From positions 6,634,001 through 6,698,000 of the forward strand of contig NC_039481.1 in the NCBI RefSeq assembly GCF_003590095.1: a stretch of DNA of 64,000 nucleotides. Direction: 5' to 3'. The position numbers and the translations under genes were made by a program. Position 1 is the first letter of the stretch. Each line of letters begins with the position of its first letter. This stretch comes from Trichoplusia ni (Eukaryota > Arthropoda > Insecta > Lepidoptera > Noctuidae). The notes under the pieces are model-generated. The model was not told where the DNA came from and did not search any database. It worked only from the letters and a program-made list of their open reading frames with translations. Shown piece after piece: positions 1 through 15,000 of this stretch.

Positions 1-3000
1 GGCGAGGAGCCGGAGGGCGGAGAGGGGGGAGACGGCTACGTTCCCGAGGACCTCATCTCACTGTTGGACGGCGGGTTCCACGCCGCGCAGCAGGACCACT
101 CTGTCATCATCGACGCGGATACCATGTTTTCTGAGGACATCTTCGGGTACGCGGCTATCAGAAGGTATACCTGTCAAGCTATGCTCCTCTGCCTCTACAC
201 ACACTCCTGCCTGTAGTAATCATAGCCCTCAACCCAATCTCTAGCACGCTGGCAAGCTTACGCAGTTTCCGTTTGTTGTGATTGGGTGTTTACTCGATGT
301 TTGGTTCTGTACATAGATGACATGCTCTAGAAATGTAGCATGTTGTTGTTTGATCTGCACTGATCACTCTCCCTGTATGTAATTAGCAATGTCTTAGTAT
401 GTGTCTGTGTACAATGTAGAAGTCGTAGTAGTAGGATCAAGCCGTAGAGGATGGGGATAAAGCAAATTTTTGCAACAGTCGCAGTGGGGGTGGAGGCGGC
501 AGCAGTGGAGCCCGCGGAGGCGCCAGTCGCGAGAGCAGCAGCTCCACGCAGGAGCGACCGTCTGAGTTCAGTAGGTGGCGCGAGCGGCAGTATTTTGGGC
601 CACGCAGGTGGCTCGAATCGGCATTGCGAGATACCTCTTGGGATAAAGATGGTGGTAATAATGACGGAGGTAGATATGCCGTTCTTTCTCAATATTTTTT
701 ATTTAAATAAAATTTAAAATGGAATAAAAATTTTGATATTCAGAAAATTACTGAGTAGCTTTATTGGAACAACAAAAAACGCTTACTAAATTATAAGATA
801 CATTTTGAAAATATATTAAAATTATGCTATTTTTACTAATACGCTTGTCTATGCCAGCTGAGAGTAAGAAAAAGGATTCATCGATAGCGGCATCACCTCT
901 TTGGGTGTCTGAAGAGTTGGAGTACTGGGACAGTAACATTCGTTTTACTCATATCGCGGCCACGTACAGCGAGCTCATCGCGATCTCCACTCAAGGCCAA
1001 CTGCACCAGTGGCGTTGGGCTGATGCACATCCTTATCAGCGAAATGACGTAAGTGACCAAAAACATTTAATATATTGTTTTTTTTTGTATAGAAAGCAGG
1101 CAGCCTAGTAGTTGCGAAAATATGTGTAGCTTAATCAATTTCCTCGAGATATAACTAAGGGTTTAAATTTATTAGAGGTTATGATGTTTGTATTCTTCAA
1201 TAGGCATCTGGATCGGTGACTGCGTATCACCCACGTTCGACCTGGCTGGGCATGACCCCCGGTGAGCGCGTGATCAATATTAGCGCCGCCGGGATACGTA
1301 TCTCAGTCCTTACTGACACTGGCAGAATTGCCACTTTCCTGGACGAATCTATAGGTATGTAAAGCAAAATAATTCTAGAAGTATCAATATTTCTCTTTGA
1401 ATATTTATGATTTATATTTTTGTCTTATTTCGTAGCTCACGCCCCTGGCGCGTCTCGGCTAGAGCACCCTCTACAGACTTTCTTGGAGTTTGGTGCCGAC
1501 AAAGCCATTTCTCTTCACGTGTGCTCACTGTATACTGTTGCACGATTGGAGAGTGGAGTGCTGTACTGGTGGTGAGTTAAGTGCTACATTATTACATCAG
1601 GAACATTTATAGATTTCGGTTTATTACAATTTAATTTATTGTAAACCAACTATCTCAATTGGAATAATCACTACATTTGTAAAACGAAGTCGGTCCCGCT
1701 GTCCGTCCCCATATATAAAAATACGCAAAAGAAACTTTTTACTTCTATTAAAGAAATGCGGTTTCTTAAATAGAAGTGCATTTTTTTGCATTAGTCGTAG
1801 TAATTACGTAAACTACACTAGGGATTGAAATATAACGAAAGACGAAATTATGAGTGACAATGTTTTTTATTGTAGACTTCTATGGATTACATTGTAATAT
1901 GTACATAATATGTACTTACAAAAAAAAAACTTATTCGCTACTTGTCTGTTGACAGAAAAAAATATATTAGGAAATACTTTGGTAGGTAGGTAATGTAGGT
2001 ATACACGGTGAGTCTTAGTCGTCTTACAATAGCAGCCCAGTTCATGTATCCAATGACTAGTAAACGTTCATAATAAAAAAAATTGTATTTATGAGATTTG
2101 GATAAATTTAAATTGCGATTTTTATTCAATGCTATAACGCAAGGTGTACTTTTCGAAGCATTCAGTTGCGAGCGAGATCCGAGCCGTAAAAATGGAGAGG
2201 GGCGCGGGCGGCGGCGGGCGGCAAGTTATCATACATGCAACTAATTTCATAGTGTAAATTCGGCCTACGTTGCAGGGTACCAATTTCGATTACCCGTGGT
2301 AGACATCCACTTGTCTTTTGTATTTATTTGCATGTGGGAATCTGAAATAAAAATATATTCAATAATTTGTTCACAAAAACAAACGACTATTAAAATTGTT
2401 TCTTTTCGTATACAACGTGCATTTTGGATAATTTGTCCGCATTTAATCACATCACTATTTACGACAGTTTTGTGCGGCCGTACCACTACAAATACGACCG
2501 CATTGATAAATATTATTTTTCGTTATACATTTTTCTTTTTACAACGGTGCATTTCCTTACTGTTTCTTACTGCAGAGGCAATGATCGGTAAAGAACGCAA
2601 TTGTGGCAGGATGTTGCGAAATTCATATGGTTTATAATGAAGGTTATGTTTTAAAATTTAATTTTGTAATAACATCAATAATTTACCGAAATAATTTACT
2701 TGCCGTTAAAATGTTATCTATTTATTTATGTTATTACACGATGTAGATGAATTTCCAGCCTGAGAAACGCCGCAAAACAACACTTTTAGTGGTTCTTACT
2801 GTGACAACATTCCGCGAGCGACTGAGCGTAAGTTTGCGCGTTGGTGTCGTCCGAGACACCAGTGTGGCGACAAGGTCACGCGGCGTTAGCACTTCTATTA
2901 CCTTGTTATTTAGATTTCTATGGTTATAAAGTATTGACCGCTAGGGCTATAGGTCTGTTTTTGGCCTTAGGAGATCTTAAAATCATTTGTTTTCAGGATT

Positions 3001-6000
3001 CTGATTTTACCTTTTGGGTGCGGAACAACTTGATACTTATTATTTTCTTTTATTTATAGATTTTTTTCAAATCGCGCAGCATTTGCATGATCCACGAATG
3101 CTTGTTCTGAGTCTGGGTGTCTACATGCATGTCATTTGTATGTTTGTAAAACCCCCCGCGGCATAAGGATTAAATTCGGGAGTCGTTTTTTTTTTATAAA
3201 AAACTAGCTTTTCGCCGGCGGCTTTGCCCGCGTCGAGGTCGGTTATATCGCGTTTCCAAGAGAACTCTTCAAAAGTCCGGGATAAAAACTATCCTTTGTT
3301 CTGTCTCAAGGTCAACTCTATCTCTGTACCAAATTTCATTAAAATCAGTTCAGTGGTTTAGACATGAAAGCGTAACAGACAGACAGAGTTACTTTCGCAT
3401 TTATAATATTAGTAGGGATAATAAAATAATAAAATAATCTAGCATGCTAGAATAATATGTCGTGTACTCCTTAAAGCAATAAGAGCCACCTACGCGAGGG
3501 AAGCGGCAGGCAGAACTAGCTTTTGCCTGCCGCTTAATAATATATTATGTAACTGTATAACCCAACAAGTAAAGATTGCTTAATTCTTTAGAGCACTTAA
3601 AAATATAATGAAAATATTTTTAGGGGAGTCCTTCCTCTTGGCCAGCGAGCTCGTCTTTGGGAGAAGCACCGCGCTCGCTCTCGCAAGCAACAACGTGGAC
3701 ATTCGTCAACGGCGCCACAGGACTTGCAAGCCGGACAGAGTGTTACCATGAAGAATGCACCCATGTACCAACCTGGTGCCGTCGGTAAGCGTAACTATGT
3801 TGACATATAAACATCATAGCCATTTGCGTTTTTTTAATTGTTTCGCCTTATTTATTTGTGGTACTGTTACGACAGGATTCAACATGTCCACGGGAGTGCC
3901 GAAAGTAGGAGTTCTGCAGAATGCCGCATGGAATCTCTCTGATATGTGTCGCTTTAAATTGTTGCCTCCTCCGCAACCTGACCGCTCTGTCTCCGATAAG
4001 GACAAACGAGACTTACAGGTAAACTATCATCAACAGTAACTAAGATTTTGTGCGTAAAAAACACTAGATATTATCATAAACATTGTTTCTTTTAGAACCA
4101 GTCTCCACTAACCGTATCATCTGTGAAAGCATCGTCGTCAAGTAGCAATAGCAAGGATGGCGCTAAAGACAGCAACAAAGATATGGCGGACCGGCTCGAC
4201 ATGCCGCCACCGCCCAGCCCCGCTTCATCTACTTGCAGTGACACAAGCACTTCACATAGTAAGGACTGAAAATACTTAGCGTAACTTAATGGGACTTGTA
4301 TTATGTTAATAAGAAAAATAATATTATTGATCTAAAGTTATCCTTTCTTTTAAATGCTTAAGGAACCTTTTAAAACATTATATATTTTTTAGAACGTGCT
4401 AAACGAGTAACCGTGCGTGGCGAGGAAGGCTCTTCGAATGACGGATCTAAGCGTGACGAAGAGGAGTGGCCTTTAAAAGAAGTTGTATTTCTCGAGGACG
4501 TGAAGAGTGTTCCCTTAGGCCGAGTGCTCAAAGTGGATGGAGCTTACGCTGCTGTGCGGTTTCCGACTATCGGCAAGGACGGCAAAGAAGTGGTGCCTTC
4601 AACTCCCGATGACTTATCGACGCTGTTGCAAGACTGCCGGCTCGTGCGGAAAGATGACTTGGTGGCCGTCAAGTGGGGTGTAGGAGGAACTGCCGGCCCG
4701 CGCGGACCAGACTGCCTGCAACGATCGCCCAGAAAGATCGCAATCCCATCTGATGTACAAGTTATTACTATTGCGGTGAGTTTTTTAGTATTCAATAATA
4801 GGTTATTTTATACATGGCTAAGTTTTATAAATAACATGCATGTATAAAAATTTTAACATGACATTTACTTGTTATTTTTTTATGTAAATAGGTGGACAGC
4901 CGTGGTGTTCACGCTGTGGTCCGTAGACCGGGAGGCGCTTTAGCGTATGCGGTATACGCAGTAGGCACTACTAGGGCCCTTACTGACAGCGCGTTTCCTA
5001 CTGATAATAATGCTCTACTGGGATACTCCAATGGCCAGGCGATACAGTTGGCTACAGCTGCTGAAGTAAGTTTTTGTATTTTTACTTGTAATACTAAAAT
5101 TTGTGGTACTGTGGATGTAATCTCTGGCTGCCCTTTATTCATTTTGGACATTCTATAGAAAACCAAATGATACAAATTATAATTAAAAGCTCGTATTCTT
5201 TCTTAGAGTTAAGGTTAAATCCTATTTTTTGTGTAAATGTAAATGTTTGTTTGTGTGTGGTCGCAGGGCAGCGAACCGGTGGTGATCATGGTGGACGGCA
5301 ACGGCGCGCTGTACCCGGTGTCGCGCGACTGCGTGGGCATGGTCCGCGAGCCGCCCGCGCTCAACCTGCCGCCGGCGCGCGCGCTCACGGCGCACGCGCT
5401 GCCGCTCAACCCGCACGCCGCCGCCGCCGCCGCCGCGCACCCGCACCACACCGCGCTCAAGTCGCAGGTACTCACCCGGTTGCTAGCTCAACTCTGTATT
5501 ATGTTATAAATGACCAATTCCGTGCTGAATGTATTTTCAATGTATGTGCAGGTCGCGCTTATCATCCTAGTGCCGGAGCCGCAGCTTATGATGCCGCGTG
5601 TGCTACGTTGCGATCTTGATGGCGTGCGTCAATTACTCCATCAACTTGAGTCGGATACTAGCAGTACGTATACACTTTTTTTAACCGTTGAGTGTTTCTT
5701 TATTTATTTGAAACATTTGCAATATTTTGTAATTTTTGTTAACAGAACAACAAATCTTGTCGATTCTCCAAGAGCGTTGCGATGGCAACAGAAATATATT
5801 ACATGCTTGCGTGCACATGTGTGCGCCTACATCTAACAAAGAACCTGATATAGGTAAGTGATAATGAATATTTAGACATTTGGAGCTTTATAGCTCATAT
5901 AAAGTGTAGGGGTTTCTAACTGAATGATGTTTCATCAGTGGAAAACGCTTCGATGCCCAATTTAGCGGGCGGCACAGGTAGCAGCGGCGCCAGCACTGAG

Positions 6001-9000
6001 GAGGCCGTGCCAGCCATCTCATGGCCGCCAGAGACCTTTGAGGCTTCCGGGGACGAAGACAGCTTGATGGGACTTACTAATAATGGGTAAGTTTTAATTA
6101 AAAATAAAAAAGCACTACACAATTTTTTTATCATTACCTCATTTGTTTCGGCACTTGAAAAACTTTTAATAATATATTTTAGGGTTTTTGTCGAAAACTC
6201 AGTTCAATGTAGGGCTACTAAAATTCAATGTAAAAAAAACAATACAGACTACCAAATTAAACATAAAACTGAATTATAACAGTATATTAATTATTTCTTA
6301 ATATGTGTGTATTAAAAGACACACCAAGATTGTTTACCTTTTTTTTTAGTGCAAATGATGTTATAGTATTTCTTTAGCCTCCAAATAAGTCAGTAAAATC
6401 AGGCATATTATATATTAGTAAATTTAGGCCCGATTTTTCAATCGTCAGATAACTTTTATCTGAGGAATAAATATGGCAGTTTTGACATATTTTCTATATA
6501 AAAACTGTCAAAACGTCAAACATATTCGTTGAATAAAAGTTATCTGGCGATTGAAAAATCGGCCCTATATGATTTTATTGTTACACCAAGTTCGTCTATT
6601 TCTTAGTTATTTATTGCCTTTTCATTTTTATAAGGCAAACCGTCACTTTATAGTGATAATGTGGGATAGATATACTTAATAGTGGGACAGGATAAGTGAT
6701 CATCATATCATGCCACTTGTTAGTTTTTGGAGATTGAGTCTTGCCTATACTTAGGTACAGATCTCAAATAAAGGCAATGTAATGTTGTCATACATTTATA
6801 GTAAAATGTCGGGCGGCGGTAACAGTGGTAGCGGCGCGGTGAGCGCGGACCCGGCTGAACGTCGCGGCAACGCCCTGGCCGCCCTGCGCGCGCTCTGCGA
6901 CAGCGCCGTGCTGCAGCCCTACCTCATGCAGCTGCTCACTGCTAAGTGAGTATGCCTTATAATCAATTGTTACTGATATGCAACTTTCTTGACACAGTCT
7001 CTTATGCTAACAATTCATGAATAAAAATTAAGTGTGCAAATTTTTGAATCGAAAGTTGTAAATTGTAAGTAATTTAACTATTGCTTTTCAGCACCTTCGA
7101 TATTTTCTGCCTTAATCTCATTTTGTTTTGTTTGTGACTTGTTTGACCTAAATAACACACTTTTTCAGGGATGGAATGGGTCAGACTCCTTTGATGGCAG
7201 CGGTGGCCGAGCGTGCATACCGCGCCGCACTTGTTTTGCTAGACGCGATTCGTGCGTGCCCCGACACAGACGAGGTCCAGCGATCGGCCGCCATCTTCCC
7301 GCCGAACGCCAGCCCCGACCACTCGCCACTTCTCGTACTCTGCTGTAACGATACTTGCAGCTTCACTTGGACTGGACAGGAACACATCAATCAGGTCAGT
7401 CATGTTGGTTTTTGAATACTTTTCTTTGAACCACAGTTAAATTTCCTAGATTATTTATTAACAATAACGACACGAGACGAGTTTAAGCTTCCGCGCATGT
7501 TTATAAACGTAAATGTCATAATACCTTAAATTGCAAGAAAACCTAATCTAATGTTTTTTTACAGGATATCTTTGAGTGCAAGACATGTGGTCTAACAGGA
7601 TCTCTTTGCTGCTGCACGGAATGCGCCAAGGTATCTAATAGTTTAAGGAATCTCAGTTATAAATATCAGGAAATACCAGATTTTGTTTTTATTTACACTT
7701 TCTACCAATTACCTAAAAACATTTTTTTCAATAGGTGTGCCACAAGGGACATGATTGCAAGTTGAAGCGTACGTCGCCGACAGCGTACTGTGATTGTTGG
7801 GAGAAATGTCGCTGCAAGGCTTTGGTCGGTGGAAACTGGACTGCCCGCTGCGACTTGCTAGCACGACTTGCGCGAGACACGTCGCTAGCCACACACTTTA
7901 ACTCAAGGTATGACACCATTTAAACTTACATACACTTACTTACAATAGTTACAACAAAGTTTACTTAATAAATTACAACTTTCATACTTTAATAGGGCAA
8001 ATCAAGATCATTGTTTACTCATCAAATTATGATTTTTATAGGGGCGAGTCCATTCTCCTGTTCCTAGTCCAGACGGTGGGTCGCCAGGCCGTAGAACAAC
8101 GCCAGTTCCGAGCTGGTGGTGGACGAGGTCGCGGACCGCGCAAGCAACCCGGTTCCGACGCCGAAGTAGATGCACCCGACCATGATCTGGAACCGCCTAA
8201 GTTCGCCAGGCGAGCTTTATTGCATTTATTGGGTACGTTATTATGAAATGGCTGACATGCAGCTTTGGTGTTTTAAACGATTTATCGTCTCGAATGGCTT
8301 GATATAATGTTGTTGATTGTAAATGAATAATGACAATAGTGGTGTCTGATAAACAACTATAACTAATCTCTGTACTTGACTTAGGTGATTGGCCAGCCGT
8401 GGAAGCGGCAGTAATGTGCGGCGCCAGTGGAGCCACGGCCGAGAATGAAAGCCGGCCGAGCAGCCCCGCGCCCTCGCAGTCTGGCACTACGCTGTTGGAC
8501 AAGTTCACGCATGCGCTCATCGTTAAATGTACCAATGAGGTTAGTAATACGAATCAGTCAGAATAGAATTGATACGACTTATTATTTGTATATATTGATA
8601 ATGTATATCTCCGCAGATGCTAGACACTCTTCTGCATACGTTGATTCGTGAACAACAAAATGATACAATTCCGGGCCGAGCTGAGCGCGCGCGTGAAGTA
8701 GCACGGCGATTTGTACGTTCCGTAGCCAGGATATTCGTCATATTCAGTGTCGAGATGGCCCCTGGTGCGGCTAAGAAAAAAGGGTAAAAACAACTATTAT
8801 AAAATGGAAAAGATTAACCCTGACTATCATTACTTAAACTAAAATGGATTATTTTATTACAGATCACTATCAATTACGTCCTCTCTTGTTCGTTGTCGCC
8901 GCGTCTTCGCAGCGTTAGTTGCTCTCGCTGTGGAGGAACTAGTAGAGGCAGCTGACGCTTTGCTAGCCCCTGTACGACTGGGCGTCGTAAGGCCTACGGC

Positions 9001-12000
9001 GCCGTTCCCACTGGCGACCACCTATGTAGACCTAGTCAACGGTAGCGAAGATTTGTTTGGAGTAGAACCACTTTCAACTGGACATTCGCGTCTTTCTCAT
9101 GCGCGCAGGTATGTTATGCATATTTTTGTTTAAAGTAAGACGTCAACTATGTTCTGAAGTCAATGCTAATGAATTCAGAGCCAAATAACTTCTATTATTT
9201 GCTTTAAGCTTCCTATGTTGTTAGTTGGAAATCAGGAGGTAATTGTATTTGTTTGTGTAGAGAGTCTGCAGCGGGCGGCGCTCGCGGTGCTGCGGCGGGT
9301 GGCACGTCTATGGGGAGCTCGACTCTGGTGCCGGACCGCTCGTCCACGCCGGTGGCCACCGAGTATGCGGACGACGTCGCGGGCGAAGCTCTCGGCGCTG
9401 ACGACGACGCCTCCGAGACCGACGAGCCCAGCCAGCCCGCGCCCGCTCCGGCTGCCGACGCGCAGCATCACGACGACCCCATGGGCGACAGGTAACACAA
9501 AAACAATCACTTACACAATGAAAGAAAACACGATCAAAAGAATTCGTATTTTACACACTTCATAATTGGATCATAACAGGGGACAGGAACAGCATGTAGT
9601 GGTAGAGAACGGTACTGAACGTGCAGAAGGTGGTGAGAGCGAGAGCGAACTGGACCTGCTTGCCGAGGTGGAGACTGAGAGCGACTCGGACGACCAAGAC
9701 AACGCAGAGTCAGCGCAGCGCAGTGTACAGACTGGCGCCACTCAAGGCTCCGATGCTGGTAACAGTTTTTTTAGTTTATCTTGAGTTAAATTACCGAACG
9801 CATGGATAGTCAACAGCACAAGTTAGTTTATTCATCTTGAGGCGGGCGAAATCTACATGCTCCGTTACGTATTCGTTAATGAAAAGATAATGATTTTTCG
9901 TAAATGCCAATGGCTTAATAGCCAAGAGCTTGATCAACACTTAAAGAGGCCTCTGGGTCCTGGGTTTGATTCAGAAAGCAGTAATACTTAAGACGACACG
10001 TATCATGAAGAGGTTCCTCTCCTTTGACCCCGAACCACAGGCAGCTTGGGCCCTGTTCCTGTTGCCGATTGGACACTATTTTATGTTTTGAAATATGTGG
10101 CTTCTTTTTATGTTCGTTTAAAAATGTAATTAGTATGTAAATGTTTAAATGAAGGAAATGATGTCGTACTTGCCACTTGTAACTTATTTATTTATAAACT
10201 GTTAAAAAAGTGTTGTTAGGCTCATACAAGAGCTTAAGTGAATAAATGGAACTAGGTGGGTAAATTATTATAGGCAGGTCATAGGTCATCCTCCAGGTAG
10301 TGTGTTCATTGGGTCAAAACAATTTGGGATATTTTGAAATGCGTTTCTGGTGATTGTGATTTTTTTTATTAACTGTTAAGGTTGTTTAAATTTTGCTGTT
10401 TGTTGAAAAATAACACAGTATATGCTATATCTGAAAATTATTCCTTTTGATTATAATTTCATGACGGATAAATGATATGACAGGCATAGCATCTTTACTT
10501 CTATACCCCGAAGAAGAGAGCGGTGACTCAACGCAACCTGAGGACGAAGATTCGGAGGCCGGCGAAACGGACGAGCAGGACGGTGAGGCCGAGCCCCCGC
10601 TACACGATGGAGACACCTCCGAGAGGCGAGCCGCGCCCCCCGCCCGGCCCAACCTGGCGCCGCACTCCATGCAGTGGGCCATACGGTAAGGGATACGCGA
10701 ATTTGTCATAGTATACCGTCACCATTCCCTGATTATGAACTTAAAGAGCGACTAACTTTTGTTTAATAACTGCATGATTAGGTACTCTTCCATGACCTTC
10801 AAACTTTGAGAATTCGACTTTTTTACGATTTGCCAAACAGACGCGACGATTTTTGTTTAGGTAAACTTCGTGTATTATTAGGCTATAATGTTGAAAACAA
10901 GTAATGTCATATATTACGCGGCGCAGGTCCCGCGAGGCTCACCGCGGTACGAGCGGCAGCGCGGGCGGCGTGCGCCTGACCGGCAGCTCGTCGCTGGTGT
11001 TCATCGACCACGCCTCGCTGCGCCGCTCCACCGCCGCCGCCGCCGGCGCGCACGACCCGCACTCCACCTCCACTACGGCCTCCTGCCTCGCCAGAGCCTT
11101 CGGTATGTTACGCTTACTTCTATACAATTCTATTATATAATGATGGTATTAGGATCTTCAGGTTGGTCAGTTTAAAGCGCATTATTTGGCGCGTACTCTG
11201 ATTTTTACTAAACTCTTGTAGCACCCTGTTGCTCATGACTGCTATGTGAAAATATTATTATATGTATAAGTAGATGGATGTATTTACTCAGTCAGATTAA
11301 TATTGCCTAATGAAGGGCTTTTATATCAATATTTTATTTCAACAGGCATAGTAATACGACAGATAGCAGATTTACTGTGGGAGTACGAGCGTGTAACCTT
11401 ACCGTTACCGCGTATGGTACCGCTGGCTTACCGTGAGGCGCTGCGTCTACAGTGCTACCTCGAGCGACAACTGAAGCCGACATGGGACTGGCTTGTCACC
11501 GTCATGGACGCAACTGAGGCTCAATTGAGGTTAATACATTTTGGGACTTCAAATTTTCTGTATTTTATTACTAATACAATGTTCTGTGTATTTTTTTTTG
11601 TTTATTAAGCTATGTGCAAATATTGAAATTTCTGTAATAACACCTTAATTGTTACCAGATTTGGTGCGTCATTAACATCGAACAATGCGGGAACATCAAC
11701 TGGAGAAGGAGGGCGGGCCGCAGCTCCAGCAGCGCGACGCACTACATCTCTTCCGTCGCCCGCAACTCGCATTATGGGATTCTCTGAAGGCCCCAGGGCA
11801 AGAGATCGAGAGCAAGGTTCGTGTATTTTGATAAAGCAGTTGCACTTTTTTCCAATGATATCATTGGAAAAAAGTGCAATTTGCAAGTTGCGTTTACTAC
11901 GACTAGTCTGACTTTCGTATTTCCAAATACGTTAATCGGCCGACTTGCCTCGACGGGTCTTCAAGTCGATGAAACAATGATATATTTTGTTTCAGGCGTA

Positions 12001-15000
12001 GAGGCGGGCAGCGCGCGGCGCGAGTTCCTGGCGTACTGCCTGTCGCTGCTGCGCGCGCACAGCGCCGAGCACGCGGAGCAGCTGCCCGTGCTGGACGTGG
12101 CGGCGCTCAAGCACGTGGCCTACGTGCTGGACGCGCTCGTGTACTACATGCGCGCCGCGCAGCCGCAGCCGCACCATCACCAGCATCTCTGGACGCCGGT
12201 AACGCACGCTTCTACTAGGAATGGCTTTGCATATTTCTCTGAAAAATTGTATAATTTACACCCCTACTTGAAAAAGTATTTTCCTAATAAAAATAACAAG
12301 ATATTATCTATCTTAAAGATCAAAATTCAAATAAATCTTCTTTATTAACTGGTTTTGTTGCCAATGTAGTGCGATACAGATGCAGTATGGATTTATTTAT
12401 TCAACAGGATGAGAACGAAAACGAAGAGGGTGACGAGGAGATGGTTGTCGGCGGTGGAGCGGCGGCGGAGTCTGACAGCGAAGGCGAAGGCGCGCGCGGC
12501 CGCGCTCACGCTTTCTTCCAGCGCTCCGACTCCACACTGTGTCTGGGTTGCCCGCCGCCAGACCCTTTCAACAGTTAGTAGACATTCTTAATATCCCATA
12601 CAGCCACACATTGTCTACACACTATTTTATAACAGGTAATCATTTGAACCCATCAAGATCACAAGTTAAAGCAATAATAAGATATTTATGTTAAATACTT
12701 TTGATTATTATGTATATTCAGTTTGTTATCTTAGGGGCGCCTAAAGAGGTAAGAAATAGGAGAGATGCTGTCGCAACGAATAGTTGAAATTCTTTGTTTT
12801 ACCTAATTATTATATAAAACAGTGACTTTGCAAGACGCATTGCCCCTCGCGGACCAGCCGCAACTTCTTCAGCCCAACGCTCGTCGTGAAGAGTTATTTG
12901 GCATGCCTCGACAACCCGTGACCGTGCCCGCATCCGGTGACGCGCCGCCCGGTGTGAACAACCCGCTAGAAGGTAACATTGCACGTAAATATTATTTTTT
13001 ATGTATTTATTAGATCTAAGTCAATGTAGCGCAATATAATATAATTATAAAAAAATTCAATTCAAATTGAATGATCAGTCGAACTATAAATTTACAGCTG
13101 CCTTTAAAATATTATTGGCAAGATAAAGTAGAGCATTCCAAATTGGTTGTATGAACAACAAGTTAAAGTTATATATTATTGGTAAAAATGAAAGTGAAAG
13201 AAATGAAAGATTAAATAAGACAGTGTGAAGTTGCTATCAGCGCGTACATGTTGTGTTTGGCCGGCAGTAGTCCCGCGGCGGCTGGGGCTGTCGAGCCGCG
13301 GCCCGGCTCGCGGCTGGTCGCCGCCCGCGCGGCCCGCCTCCGCGCCGCCCACACACCCGCACACGCTCACCCGGGACGAGCCGCAGGTACCTTGCTTGCT
13401 CTACATTTAACTAACTTGGAAAATTACAATTCGATAGTCACGCCTTCCCTTATTTTCAGGACTTATCTTGCACAAAGGATGCAGCTACCAAAATGGACAT
13501 TGACACTGATGGTGAATATTTATCGGATTCTGACTCTAACGAAGCTCGTCAAATACCGAGGAAAAAGCATCACAGGTATGTTTATAATCAACCAAGTAAA
13601 TGCAAAAGTACAACAAGTCCATGTATCATGCTATGTTTGTGTTTCAGACATCCGCATTCAGTAAACCTATCGGCGGGTAACAGTTCTATGCACGACTCTA
13701 TCGCACAACCTTCAGAATTCCACACGCTCGTGGATACGGCATGTTCCATCATTGAAGCTCCACATCAACAGAATATTTCGGCTTCACCTTCACCAGGTAT
13801 CACTTTTTTTTATTTACTCATTCATCATTTTTTTAAATCATGCAACTCAACTTACATAAGTTTGATTTTTTTTAGCCATTTAACTAATTTCTGATGATTA
13901 CATCTACCATACACTTCAATAATTATAATTAATCTGTCTCAATACATTGTTTTTTCTAGGACCCAGTGGCTCGAATACAGTGGCCGCAGAACCCCGTGCG
14001 TCGTCGTCCCGAAGCCCCGGCAAGACTGTTATTGTACGTGCTGTAAGTCACTCCACTTATTTGGGGGACTTTTTCTTATCAAAATTACACCCTACACTTC
14101 AATTGGACTTAATTGTTTCTATAATTATTGTCATTTGTCAATTGGAACTAAGATGAGGATGGAAAAGAAAGACAACATACAAATAAAAACTAATATTTCG
14201 TGCTACTTACTGTACAAGTGTAACATGATACAGAGCGTAAATTATCTTAATGATCAAGATGTAATGTGTTATGTATTCACATGCAGGGCGAGCTCCTGAG
14301 TGCCGCAGATCCTCTAGAGTCGCAGGAGATATCCGCGCATGTGACTGTGGAGACTACCGGCTTGCCGCCGCCACATCTGTTGCCGCCGTCTCTCAATGCA
14401 CCAGCTCAGCCGTGAGTTCACTAATGTTTACATACGCTCAATCAACTCTACCATATACAATATTATTCTTTATAAATTGAACCATTTTAAATTTATTCAT
14501 TATTTCATTTCAGCCGCGCATGTCCGAGCCTAGGTGCCTCAGTATCCCACGATCTCTTGCTGGGCAGATGGCGGTTGTCTTTGGACTTATTTGGCCGCGT
14601 TTTCACCGAAGATGTGGGCTTAGAGCCTGGATCTGTGGTCGCCGAACTGGGCGGATTTCCTCTCAAAGAGGTCAAATTCCGCAGAGATATGGAGAAATTA
14701 AGGAATTCTCAGCAAAGAGACTTGACATTACATAAGGTAAGTTTGTCTTTAAGATTTTGTTTCGTAAATATTTTCTGAAAAAAGAGGCAGTGCCATAAAA
14801 TATTTTTTTCATTTTATTTAGATGGAACGCGATCGAGCCAAACTGTTACAGCAAACATTTGCCGAGTTAAACAGTGCTTTCGCTGGGCAAAACCGTCGAG
14901 CCCACAGTGCTCAGCCACCGCTCGCTGTCAACCGCGTCAAAGTCACGTTCCGCGACGAGCCCGGAGAGGGCAGCGGCGTCGCTCGCTCGTTCTACACTAG

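Larger units (their letters stand above)
1572..3623 (+). other. hyd intron, 2.05 kb, no gene
   Basis: Longest hyd intron in the window. It is AT-rich with several short chance reading frames. It holds a LINE-type 3' tail (3203-3420) and a perfect hairpin (3501-3535). A short GC-rich patch at about 2190-2225 has no recognisable function. Confidence 0.8.

Noticed and set aside
2296..2637. 113-codon frame in the large hyd intron
   Set aside because: AT-rich, flanked by hyd exons with continuous phase, no domain.
5222..5475. Antisense Gly/Ala/Arg-rich frames over GC-rich hyd exons (also at 9232, 10939, 11992, 16743)
   Set aside because: Shadows of GC-rich coding exons; the sense strand has the conserved UBR5 protein.
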